NCBI GenBank assembly: GCA_036785705.1
Contig: JAWUZG010001054.1
Location: 1 to 64,000, forward strand
Origin: Acanthornis magna
Lineage: Eukaryota; Chordata; Aves; Passeriformes; Acanthizidae
Reading direction: 5' to 3'
Length of the DNA stretch: 64,000 nucleotides
Part shown: piece by piece, positions 20,701 to 29,100 of the stretch
Layout: every line of letters begins with the position of its first letter
Numbering within the stretch: position 1 is the first letter of the stretch
Made by a program: the position numbers and the translations under genes
Notes under the pieces: generated by a model
The model's database searches: none
What the model was told of the DNA's origin: nothing
Seen by the model: the letters and a program-made list of their open reading frames with translations, nothing else

Positions 20701-22538
20701 AAAGCATTGCTTTTTCTCTCCACCCAAGAACTAGGCAGCACACTCGGAAATTACCAGGCTGGCAGCTCAGCCAGACAAAGGCAGGTGCTTTCCAAGCCCT
20801 ACTTCATGAAATCACTGAACTCGTTGCCACAGGATGCTGTGGCTGTCAAAAGCAAACACAAATGCAGGAGGCAAACAGAGGGGTTTCAGAGGCTTCATTT
20901 GTGGCTGTTTAACATGGCAGCCTTTCTGAAATTTCTGGCACGTGAAGACCCTAGGATGTCACTTCTTCCTCAAAGCAGTGAGACCATGCCATGCTTCTGT
21001 TTCTTATCACCTCCCTGTCACTGTCCCTGAGACACAGTCCCACTGGGCCATTTCTGGGGCATTTTCCTTCTTTGCCAGCCCCAGCAGGCACTTCAGCCAT
21101 GAGAGTCTGCACTGCCACTCTGTAGCTGAGTTTCCGCTCTGCAATCTACGCCTGCCTGTCACCCACTCCACTCCACCTCACACATTCCCCAAAAAAGCAG
21201 CCCCATGTCCCAGAAGATTGCACCCCTGGGCAAGAACAGCTGAAACAGCAAGAGGGCTTTTCCCAGAACCCCCTCCTTCAAACAACCCCCACAACAGCAA
21301 CATGTTCTTTAAAAGCTGCCAACAACTCTGTCTCTCAGCACTTGCTTTCTGCACCACCTGAGCTACAGCAAGGTATGTGATGCATCAGGGCTGCAGTGCA
21401 GGGCTGGCAACCAAGCCCATGGGCACCCCTGAGTGTCACCTGGACACCCCCCACACCTGCAGAAGCTCTCTGCACTGCACAGGGCACCAAACAGAAATGG
21501 GGAAGAGAAAGCAGAAGAGAAAGGGCAAAGCAAAGGTGACTGCACAAGGAGATGCATTGTGGCAGGTTTTTCACGCTTATCCCAGGGCAAATGGAGTCCT
21601 TCCCCAGGGCAAATGGAGCATCCACTAGGGAGTGGATACTAACCTGCACATCAAAAAGACAACCAGGACCACCTAACATTTGTATGGTTATCACCTCTGG
21701 GCCTCTACAGGCCTCCTTCTGTCTGTGTCTAATTTTGGCACACATTCTGACTATTGACAAAACATCACAGGCCCAGAGGAAGCAGTGAGAAGGAAAAAGT
21801 ACCATTCCAAAAGTGCAAGATTCCTAGATGATTTGTTTTCCTTTTTCCTTCTCTTCTGCCATGGGCCCTTCAGGAGAAATGACAGGCTGAGCAACTCTAG
21901 AGCACAACTCAGTCCACTTCTCAGAAAGAGGAACTCCCCGTAGCTGCTGCTGTGACTCACGTGCACGAGGTCACAGGGAGACCCTGTCTCCTGCCATTGC
22001 TGCCAGCAGTGGGAGCAGAGAGAAACCTTGCTCGCTGCCACCTGGGTCTGTGCCCCGAGGCACGCAAATCTCTACACTCAAAACTGCTGCCATCCTGCTT
22101 CTGGCTTCAGCCAGCAAATCATCTTGTCCCACAGCTTTCTCTCTTCCCTCAAGATTTCCTTTGCAGCTCCATGCAGCAGCAGGCCAAGGCAGCAAACAGC
22201 ACGCACCTGCTGCAGCTGCAGCACTGCTGCAGGCCAAGGCCAAGGCCAAGGCAAGGCTGCTCTCAAATCTTTCTCCTCTCCCTGCTCTCGAGTGCTTGCT
22301 CTGGTGCCCTTTGGCTCTCTGGGCTCAGAGGCTCTAGCAGGACACACTTCTAAGCTCCCTTAACGCCAAGAGGCAGACGCAGTGAGCAGGGGCCTGCCTT
22401 ACCAGTCATCGGTGCTGAGCCAGGACAGTGCCTCGAGCAAGGACTGCTGTGGCTCACAAGAGGCTCTGTCCTTCCGCCCAGTCCCACGGAGCGGCTCCTC
22501 TCGGCGCTTGGCACCAGCGGCCAAGCTCTGCGAGGTCA
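8540..22538 (-). CDS. TOGARAM2-like gene, C-terminal half (10 exons, TOG3 and TOG4)
   Basis: The minus-strand exons at 22403-22538, 20578-20683, 19902-20137, 18251-18403, 16941-17058, 15863-15966, 14284-14488, 12913-13129, 10939-11025 and 8540-8775 total 1598 nt. They splice with matching phases into 531 codons plus TGA. The product has two TOG domains (HEAT-repeat arrays that bind tubulin), about residues 30-245 and 295-520, separated by a Lys/Pro-rich linker. TOGARAM proteins act in primary cilia, where they control axonemal microtubule growth. Recognisable motifs are VTNLRSKV, SIMVENVTPTRAMTAL, QDCHKDTRHYGQEMV, DDFVLRLGDSHKRVKQQAL, SGVYAAAVKALE, LLDVTERLS and AASQPPHV near the C-terminus. 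The N-terminal TOG1/TOG2 half is not visible upstream. The first exon here starts in phase 1, so at least one 5' exon is missing, distant or lost. Assignment to paralogue 2 rather than 1 is from memory. Confidence 0.9.
8776..10938 (-). other. Intron of the TOGARAM2-like gene
   Basis: The GT-AG boundaries pair the exon at 10939-11025 with the terminal exon. Nothing else is recognisable inside it on either strand. Confidence 0.8.
10939..11025 (-). CDS. TOGARAM2-like TOG4 exon (LLDVTERLS)
   Basis: This is an 87-nt exon with a TTGTAG acceptor and a GTATGG donor. It encodes KVSLLKEFSNRWSQLSGQ followed by GLLDVTERLS, the conserved segment between the central and final HEAT repeats of TOG4. Phases (one spare base in, one out) match both neighbours. 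Confidence 0.92.
11026..12912 (-). other. Intron of the TOGARAM2-like gene
   Basis: This is non-coding sequence between two well-defined TOG4 exons. Open frames on both strands have no splice support or family resemblance. Confidence 0.8.
12913..13129 (-). CDS. TOGARAM2-like TOG4 exon (core HEAT repeats)
   Basis: This 217-nt exon has a TTCTTCACAG acceptor and a GTAAGG donor. It encodes 72 residues of HEAT repeat, including IFDDFVLRLGDSHKRVKQQA, the LADMIGILKDGLNPVI segment and SGVYAAAVKALEGSIAHL. This is one of the clearest TOG signatures in the window. The downstream copy lost this exon. Confidence 0.95.
13130..14283 (-). other. Intron of the TOGARAM2-like gene
   Basis: This is the intron between the first and second TOG4 exons. 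No repeats or other genes were recognised. Confidence 0.75.
14284..14488 (-). CDS. TOGARAM2-like first TOG4 exon
   Basis: This is a 205-nt exon with a TCTTCCAG acceptor and a GTATGT donor. It encodes 68 residues starting AKSISDGRHLHRPKVQV and running through MLSSLLQAKAFQTRMEGL to RLISTNIVQ. Its first base completes a Pro codon with the linker exon. Position 14369 in this exon is where homology with the truncated downstream copy stops. Confidence 0.93.
15863..15966 (-). CDS. TOGARAM2-like linker exon between TOG3 and TOG4
   Basis: This 104-nt exon has a GTCTGTGTAG acceptor and a GTACTG donor and encodes 34 residues plus a split Pro codon. It is rich in Lys, Pro and Ser (MEKQKGERPSVKTPVKK). 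It is the only segment in this interval whose phases (0 in, two bases out) connect the TOG3 and TOG4 exons. That decides against a competing Ser/Lys-rich open frame near 16.4-16.6 kb. Confidence 0.8.
16941..17058 (-). CDS. TOGARAM2-like last TOG3 exon
   Basis: This is a 118-nt exon with a perfect GTAAGT donor and a TTAG acceptor. It encodes HYGQEMVKMLLSHPKFKKLL and ends DILRRIKKQ, the closing helices of TOG3. The first base completes Arg with the previous exon. Confidence 0.93.
17070..17125. repeat. GAAA microsatellite in intron (upstream copy)
   Basis: A run of GAAA and GAGA units lies next to the acceptor of the last TOG3 exon. It is longer in pure GAAA than its counterpart at 3606-3657. 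Confidence 0.8.
17956..18131 (+). repeat. CR1 LINE 3' fragment, upstream copy
   Basis: This is the same CR1 tail as at 4490-4668, sharing its end points, so it predates the duplication. It shows the avian CR1 pattern of a failed last-hit segment followed by GGGTCCCTTCCAGCTC. Confidence 0.85.
18251..18403 (-). CDS. TOGARAM2-like TOG3 exon (VRKCAAQLL)
   Basis: This 153-nt exon has a TTCTTCCCAG acceptor and a GTACTG donor. It encodes SCYVQVRKCAAQLLLPVLEK, then a segment with AKLAGTARAERLAHVAG, and ends QDCHKDTR. These are conserved TOG3 HEAT helices. Confidence 0.95.
19457..19682 (+). repeat. CR1 LINE 3' fragment at the duplication edge
   Basis: This is a CR1 tail with GGTTGGGCACTGGAACAGGC, then the TCCCCAGAGCAGTGG block, then GACTTGATGATCCAGATGGG and CCCCTTCCAACCCAGC. 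It is absent from the downstream copy. Its start coincides with the right edge of the segmental duplication. Confidence 0.9.
19902..20137 (-). CDS. TOGARAM2-like TOG3 exon (VTNLRSKV)
   Basis: This is a 236-nt exon after a TTTCCTCAG acceptor, ending at a GTAGGT donor. It encodes 78 residues: VTNLRSKVSQQAIMTLGELF, a heptad-like DMDSEVDEVARVLLQM segment and LSIMVENVTPTRAMTALMD. This is the best-conserved part of TOG3 and anchors the family assignment. It is outside the duplicated block. Confidence 0.96.
20578..20683 (-). CDS. TOGARAM2-like TOG3 exon (ELKEKG)
   Basis: This is a 106-nt exon with a TTGCCTTTCAG acceptor and a GTAAGA donor. It encodes ELKEKGLFSIKQLSESHSEV followed by LLSRLREVCLAVTDE, the first full HEAT repeat of TOG3. 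The first base completes Trp with the previous exon. Confidence 0.93.
20684..22402 (-). other. Intron of the TOGARAM2-like gene
   Basis: This is the intron between the first two visible exons. It contains a short CCAAGG tandem run near 22230-22255 and CAGC-rich stretches. Overlapping open frames on both strands are compositional artefacts. Confidence 0.75.
22403..22538 (-). CDS. TOGARAM2-like exon entering TOG3 (first visible exon)
   Basis: This 136-nt exon lies between a CTCTCCTTACAG acceptor and a GTAAGG donor. It encodes a variable Arg/Glu-rich stretch and then SLLEALSWLSTDDW, which corresponds to the start of TOG3. The first two bases (TG) need one base from an upstream exon, so this is not the first exon of a full gene. 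I found no matching donor exon upstream to 23849. Confidence 0.85.
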
Positions 22539-23849
22539 CTGTAAGGAGAGGGTCAGCCATGAGCGCTGCAGCCCCGGCCAAGGCACCCGCCATGGAGCAG
22601 CCTGCAGCCCCATGGCCCAGCCACGCTGCCATGTGCTCCACACTGGCACTGCCTCACAGCCTTCCCTGCTCTCTGGCTCCTTGCTTGCTCCCAGCCCCCT
22701 CAGCTGGCCACAGCTCCTTGGCCAAAGCTGACAATTGCCCACACAGCGCCAGCTCCCAAGTGCCACAGGGACCACAGCCAGCGGCAGCTTCCTGAGGCCG
22801 CAGAGCCCCCGCTCCCTGCCAGACAGTGCCGGCCAGCAGCATTTGCTACCCCAGCAGGGAACTCCTCAGGCGCCTCTCTTGGCTCAGCGCCCTCATTTCC
22901 CACAGCCCTGAGGACAGAGCTACTGCGCAACTCCCTGAGGGAAGAAAGAGCTGCAGCTGCCTCCCGAGAGCACCAAGCCTGAACAAGCCAGTCCTGCTGG
23001 GCCCCAAGGAATCCCCATGGAGACACTGCCAGGGAACAGCGCTACCTGACCCTTCACCCCTGAGAGCGCCTCTGTTGCCATTGACTTCTCATATTCTAGA
23101 CAGCAGGCAGCTGAGTGCACATAGACTGCAGCCTGCTACTGGGCAAGGAGTAGTTGATGGATTTTGTTCTTTCCAAGCATTAGGAAGCTTTACTCTTTCA
23201 GAGGTATACACTAGCTGTATTTTCAGAAGATGCTGAGATGAAATTTATTTGTCATCAAATGGACTTGTGTACAAACTGTGCAATGCCCAATCTTTCTCTT
23301 GTGGTAAAAAGCAATTTCCAGTCTGGATGGCTGAAATAAAGAAAGCCTTGCAAATGTCAACTGAGGACAAAAATATGTCAATAGAGATGCAAATTGTTGC
23401 CAGACACACTCTCTTGATAATTAATTTACAAGGGATGAGAAAATTCAGATGATAAATGCATTTTTTATGAAGCCCGTTTGTCCTCAAGAGCATGGTCAAT
23501 CAAAAATTTCATGTCGTGCACCGAAAAGCTCATTTGGTAATGTGTAGGAGAACAACACCTGTTCTGTCTAAAAGGATGCAGTATACATGTTGCACTGAAT
23601 CTAGGTGAACTGCCCTAGACTCTGTAGGGTTTTTGTGCTGCTTTGCACGTTCTCACAAAGTAGGAATACACCGCAAAATCCAAAATACTCAGACGGGAGC
23701 TAATCTGGATGTCACTGATGTAGGCCTGTCACTGACGTCAGTGACATCTCTGCAGAAGTATGTAAATATGAACATCTCTATTCGATATGAATGGAGAGGT
23801 GTGTCAGGCTAGTTCTGGTCAATTCTGAACACTGACGTAGCATCACAAG
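22539..23849. other. GC-rich to AT-rich transition upstream of the gene
   Basis: The stretch to about 23.1 kb is GC-rich, and beyond that the sequence becomes AT-rich. No exon could be supported. A short open segment near 23050-23100 with a possible donor ends in the wrong phase to join 22538. A CRE-containing palindrome lies at 23728-23745. Confidence 0.5.
23728..23745. promoter_or_regulatory. 18-bp perfect palindrome with CRE core
   Basis: GTCACTGACGTCAGTGAC reads identically on both strands and contains the full CREB/ATF site TGACGTCA at 23733-23740. Flanking GATGTCAC (23709 on) and GTGACATC (to 23748) form a second inverted pair. Its position about 1.2 kb 5' of the first visible TOGARAM2-like exon is compatible with a regulatory role, which is inference only. 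Confidence 0.45.
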
Positions 23850-25244
23850 TGTGGTAGTTTTTCCTGGCCCAGTTTTTGCCAGTGGATAGGGTGGGGTACA
23901 AAGATGGCTCCTGCATGTCCTGAGTAAAGATTCTGGAAATTTCTCCACCATGTCCAGCAGAGCCAATCTCTGATGGCTCTGAAGATGATGGACATGCTGC
24001 TGGCCAAACCTGGGCCAATTAGAGATGTTAGTTAAGCCTCTGTGAAAACATATTTAAGAAGAAATCAAAACAAGGTAAGCACGCACTTCTTTGTAGCCAG
24101 GGAAGGAGGAGGAGGAGGTAAAAATATGTGAGGGAGAACAACATGGAGGCACCAAGGTCAGTGGAGAAGGTGGGGGAGGAGATGCTCCAGGCGCCGGAGC
24201 TGAAAACCCTCTGCCAGCCGTGGTGAAGACCATGGGGGAGCAGGTGGTCCCCCTGCAGCCCATGGGGTCCAGGGGGATGCAGAGAACCCCCCACAGCCCA
24301 TGGGGAGGTGCCCACGCCAGAGGAGCAGGTGGAAGCCTGCAGGAAGCTGTGATCCAGTGGGAGTCCCAGAGACTGAGAGTTGCAAAAGCCTTGCAGGAGA
24401 GAGAAAGGCCTTGCTCCCGGGATGGAAACAGCCTGGCCTCGGCTTGGAATTCTGCAACCTGGAGAGAATCTCGGACAGCAGCAATCGGGCGGGGCTGCTC
24501 GTGAGATTGGACCCACGCCAAAGAAGTTCACAGAGGACTGTCTCTCGTGGGAGGGACCCCCATGGCTAAGTAGAGGATTCTTTTCCCCTGATGGACTGAC
24601 CCTGACCAAAGGAAAAACCCCCATGCCCTGCCCCCACCCCGGAGCTGTTGGTTAGAAGGAAGGAGGGAGGGGGTGAGCTGAGAAACGGCCTTAATAGGGA
24701 GAGGGGTGAGCAGAAGAACAGTGTTTGTAGCAGAAGAATTGTGGCGTTGGACTGACTAAGAAAAGCCACATATCTTGCCCCAACCCGGATCTGCTGGTTG
24801 AATGGAAGGAGGGGGCGAATAGAGAAACAGCGTCTGTAGTAGAAGAATTGTGATGGACTGACTTAAAGAAAAAAACCCCACACCCTGCCCCTGCCTGGGA
24901 GTTGTTGGTTAGTTGGAAAGGAGGGAGGGGGTGAGCTGGGAAGCGGTGCCTTAAGAGGGAAGGGGGGTCAGTGAAGAAACGGTGTCTTGAGAGCTTATTT
25001 TTATCTCTGATTTATCCTCCTACTCTGTTAGACTAATAAATCACTTTTTTTTTTGCAACTTTAAGTTTCCCCGCCTGCTTTTGCCCTGAATCTAGTGCGT
25101 CCCCTTATCAGTGGTCTTATCTCAACTCATAAGTCCAGTGTTTTGTGTTAATTTTCCCTCTCCTCTGCATAGCTGCAGCAGGAGAGAGCATAGAGAGCAA
25201 ACGTCGTAGGTGCCTGGCATTTAGCCAGGGTCAAACCCGCGACA
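23850..25244 (+). repeat. 5' LTR of the retroelement
   Basis: The repeat begins TGTGGTAG and ends GCGACA, the expected TG...CA ends. It has a possible TATA-like CATATTTAAG near 24048, a poly(A) signal AATAAA at 25035-25040 and a T-rich stretch soon after. Three degenerate internal repeats start at 24593, 24749 and 24855. Long antisense open frames (up to 198 codons) run across it but show no protein family. Confidence 0.88.
24593..24990 (+). repeat. Three degenerate tandem units inside the 5' LTR
   Basis: Each unit begins GGACTGAC. It continues with a C-rich segment (CCTGCCCC), then CTG or GTTG TTGGTT, a GGAAGGAGGG purine block and GAAACGG or GAAACAG, and the first two end in AGAAGAATTGTG. 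Spacing is 156, 106 and about 135 bp. The same three units occur in the 3' LTR (starts 26201, 26355, 26461), so the amplification predates the insertion. Confidence 0.8.
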
Positions 25245-25248
25245 TTTT

Positions 25249-25266
25249 TGGTGGCCCGTACGGGGA
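25249..25266 (+). other. Primer binding site for tRNA-Ile
   Basis: TGGTGGCCCGTACGGGGA is the exact reverse complement of the 3' end of vertebrate tRNA-Ile (as I recall it, TCCCCGTACGGGCCA plus CCA). It lies four bases after the left LTR, where reverse transcription is primed. Confidence 0.85.
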
Positions 25267-25443
25267 CTCATGAGTGTTTTGAGATGAGAGTACTGATTTG
25301 GAAAAATAATGGGCAAAGCAAGTATTAGTTCTGTTTTAAAGTAGAATGGTAGTAAAATATCTATCTTGTAGTAAAAGTCCTAAGGGTCGATTTATTGTAA
25401 GTTAGCATGTTAATTTTGATGATTCTTAAATATGTGATTCACA
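25267..25443 (+). other. Retroelement interior without coding capacity
   Basis: This is an AT-rich stretch with a short Met-Gly open frame at 25309-25344 that stops after 11 codons. It could be the remnant of a gag start. No protease, reverse transcriptase or integrase motif can be present in so short a segment. Confidence 0.7.
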
Positions 25444-25459
25444 GAAGCGAGGGGTGGAA
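25444..25459 (+). other. Polypurine tract
   Basis: GAAGCGAGGGGTGGAA immediately precedes the TGTGG start of the 3' LTR, as expected for the plus-strand primer of an LTR retroelement. Confidence 0.8.
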
Positions 25460-26847
25460 TGTGGTAGTTTTGCCTGGCCCAGTTTTGCCAGTGGATAGGG
25501 TGGGGTACAAAGATGGCTCCTGCATGTCCTGAGTAAAGATTCTGGAAATTTCTCCACCATGTCCAGCAGAGCCAATCTCTGATGGCTCTGAAGATGATGG
25601 ACATGCTGCTGGCCAAACCTGGGCCAATTAGAGATGTTAGTTAAGCCTCTGTGAAAACATATTTAAGAAGAAATCAAAACAGGGTAAGCACGCACTTCTT
25701 TGTAGCCAGGGAAGGAGGAGGAGGAGGTAAAAATATGTGAGGGAGAACAACATGGAGGCACCAAGGTCAGTGGAGAAGGTGGGGGAGGAGATGCTCCAGG
25801 CGCCGGAGCTGAAAACCCTCTGCCAGCCGTGGTGAAGACCATGGGGGAGCAGGTGGTCTCCCTGCAGCCCATGGGGTCCAGGGGGTGCAGAGAACCCCCC
25901 ACAGCCTGTGGGGAGGTGCCCACGCCAGAGGAGCAGGTGGAAGCCTGCAGGAAGCTGTGATCCAGTGGGAGTCCCAGAGACTGAGAGTTGCAAAAGCCTT
26001 GCAGGAGAGAGAAAGGCCTTGCTCCCGGGATGGAAACAGCCTGGCCTCGGCTTGGAATTCTGCAACCTGGAGAGAATCTCGGACAGCAGCAATCGGGCGG
26101 GGCTGCTCGTGAGATTGGACCCACGTCAAAGAAGTTCACAGAGGACTGTCTCTCGTGGGAGGGACCCCCATGGCTAAGTAGAGGATTCTTTTCCCCTGAT
26201 GGACTGACCCTGACCAAAGGAAACCCCCATGCCCTGCCCCCACCCCGGAGCTGTTGGTTAGAAGGAAGGAGGGAGGGGGTGAGCTGAGAAACGGCCTTAA
26301 TAGGGAGAGGGGTGAGTAGAGAAACAGCGTTTGTAGCAGAAGAATTGTGGCGTTGGACTGACTAAGAAAAGCCACATATCTGGCCCCAGCCCGGATCTGC
26401 TGGTTGAATGGAAGGAGGGGGCAAATAGAGAAACAGTGTCTGCAGTAGAAGAATTGTGATGGACTGACTTAAGGAAAAAACCCCACACCCTGCCCCTGCC
26501 TGGGAGTTGTTGGTTAGTTGGAAAGGAGGGAGGGGGTGAGCTGGGAAGCGGTGCCTTAAGAGGGAAGGGGGGTCAGTGAAGAAACGGTGTCTTGAGAGCT
26601 TATTTTGACCTCTGATTTATCCTCTGACTCTGTTAGACTAATAAATCACCTTTTTTTGCAACTTTAAGTTTTACCGCCTGCTTTTGCCCTGAATCTAGTG
26701 CGTCACCTTATCAGTGGTCTTATCTCAACTCATAAGTCCAGTGTTTTGTGTTAATTTTCCCTCTCCTCTGCAGAGCTGCAGCAGGAGAGAGCATAGAGAG
26801 CAAACGTCGTAGGTGCCTGGCATTTAGCCAGGGTCAAACCCGCGACA
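25460..26847 (+). repeat. 3' LTR of the retroelement
   Basis: This repeat is nearly identical to 23850-25244, with the same TG...CA ends. Its poly(A) signal AATAAA is at 26640-26645, and it carries the same triplicated internal units. Differences are scattered substitutions and small homopolymer indels. Confidence 0.88.
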
Positions 26848-29100
26848 TTAGGTTTTGTTAATTAGTAGATAGATGACAATTAAAAATGTATCCCAATGAC
26901 TTAGTGGTATTTTATCAGATTTTTGCATATAACTATTAGTAATGTGAATTTTGTAAAGCAAATTTAAATGGTCCCATTAAAAGATGACAAATTTATCAAA
27001 TACACAATGTACACTACACTTAAAAGGTTAAGAATGATTAACACAATTCAAGCAAATGCCTGATGCCTTGGTAGATTCTTTACTATTTAGCCATCTGTCT
27101 GTTGTAGACACCTCCTCAAAGACTGACATCTCGTTAAAGCAGAGCATCTTTTCAGTGTTTTATATATCCGAGCTAAAAATATTTGCAAATAGTTGTACAT
27201 TGAAATAAAATAGAAGGCAACATGGTGGTTGTTGTTATTCTATTAATAAGCAGTGATACTACAAGAGATGGAAGTCAAAGAAAACAATACATCTTAAACA
27301 TTCTTACTTTTTAAAAACAAATTGAATTCTTAAACATTTGAATTTTTAGTAATTGAATTTTTTTGCTAGTTTTAAAATAAAATTTGAAGAATGATCAATG
27401 TCGTTGACGGAAACTTTTCTTAATAGTGCTCTAAAATTTTTAATGAGCACTTTTTTTGGTTAGAGAAGGAGGAAAACTAGCAGTAAATTGATTAATCACC
27501 AATTTTTTTTTTTTTTAACATTTCATTGTCTCCTGTTCCAAACACTGATTGTGAAGTTGTGGAATGCTATCTCTCTACATAGTTAGACAAGCTAGACATA
27601 TGAAGAGGTTGTATGTCTCTGTTATTTTGAGGAATCCTGTTTCTTCTCAAATTTCTAGTTCTTGTTGTGTGCTCAACTGTATTCAGTACTTCAACAAATT
27701 TACTCCTTTAAAATCTGTGCATAGCCTAGAAGGTGTTATGTCTCCCTCTATGAGCTATGACTGTGGGCATTTTGTGCAGATCTGTTTTACCCATTATCGA
27801 GGTTAAAGAAACATCTTTTCACAGGAGTAACCAGACAACAATGTGTTATTTCTTTTGATCTACTCATATTACAGCTTTTTTCTTAAATATAAGAAACAAA
27901 ATGCATGAGTCACAACCCCTATTCTGAATTTCTTATTTAGTCAATTTCAAAGTACTTGACAAAAATAAAGCTCTTTAATAATAGCAAATAATCTTGATAC
28001 TTCATTATAAAGTTCTTACACTATACCTCATTTTATAGAATAAAAAACCCCAAAACTACCAAACTTAATCCAACCTTAGTATATTTACTTTTAATTTTCT
28101 AAAATTAATTAATTTTAAATGTTAATTTCACCTCCAAAGTTAAACAAAAAAATAGTCATTTTATTTCAGCATACTATTCCAGAATAAGAGGACGAGATAA
28201 TCTTAAACAAATGAGTATGATCTCCTAACCTACTATCTTTACACATGGCATCACCATTTACAAACCATGACAACTGAATTGCAAGTTAGGCTAATATAAC
28301 TTCATCTCTGCAGGAAACACAAGATTCATTTGTAGTTTTTAAGGACAACAATTTCATATCCGTGATCACACAGATGAAGTCGTAGTCTTCATGAAATAAG
28401 GATAATTTGCCAATAGGGTCAGTAATTATACCAGCTGATTATTAGCATTGCTACAACACATCAAAACTAAAACTTTCCAGAAAAGCATACAAATTTCAAC
28501 AGTACTGAAATTTCTGTGTAAGGCTTACACTCAATTTAGTATTTTCTAACACATTCAGAACGTTTTCTTAGGAATGGTTAAAATCTGATCTTGCATTTTT
28601 TAGATAAAGAATCTTCATTTTTAACTTGGTATCAACTTCAGACTGTTTATTGTCTTTTTTTGGTAACTCCAGTTGATGTCAACATCTATGTTTTCACCTG
28701 AGTGTCATGGAGGATTTCCACATCCCAAGTTCACATTTTTCACTGAGTTTATATGTTTCTGTATGGTTGCTATTTCAATATGATTTATTTCCCTCTTTTT
28801 ACGTAAAGACTTTTCAAAGGACTATTGGTAATCCTGTCTCATAAAAGGAAATCAAAACAAACAAAACCAAAAGCCTTTGTAGTTTAATAAAATTGTTTTC
28901 ATACTTAGCTTTGTTAAAGATTAGCATCTTAATAAAGTTTTAGGGGAAACTTTAACTAGAATGTAATAGTAGAATGCATGCAGTTGAAATCAATCTAAAG
29001 ATCCATCAAATCAAAATACTCAAGTCTTTGCTAGCAGGCACCAGTCATTTTCTTTCAGAAATTTCAGCGTAGATACAGTACAGAATTAATATACTGCCTA
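26848..29100. other. AT-rich intergenic DNA
   Basis: Many A/T homopolymers and dispersed stops occur on both strands. No exon, RNA gene or recognisable repeat was found. Confidence 0.6.

Larger units (their letters stand above)
23850..26847 (+). mobile_element. Non-autonomous LTR retroelement with 215-bp interior
   Basis: Two direct repeats of about 1.39 kb, each starting TGTGGTAGTTTT and ending CCCGCGACA, flank only 215 bp. The interior has an 18-bp primer binding site for tRNA-Ile just after the left LTR and a purine tract (GCGAGGGGTGGAA) just before the right LTR. There is no gag, pro, pol or env; a Met-Gly start at 25309 opens only 11 codons. The LTRs differ at roughly 25-30 positions by eye (about 2%), indicating a fairly recent insertion. 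The flanks show no clear target-site duplication. Mobilisation would have depended on proteins from a related autonomous element. A large internal deletion of an endogenous retrovirus is the alternative explanation. Confidence 0.88.

Noticed and set aside
20632..21361. Two long plus-strand open frames
   Set aside because: They lie opposite a confirmed TOG3 exon and its intron and have no splice or family support.
23045..23110. Possible exon upstream of 22538 (EYEKSMATEALSGVKGQ)
   Set aside because: The donor would be in phase 0 but the exon at 22538 needs phase 1, and no family match is visible.
22028..23236. Several overlapping long open frames in both strands in GC-rich DNA
   Set aside because: GC-rich composition lowers stop frequency. 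Only 22403-22538 has matching splice sites and a family motif.
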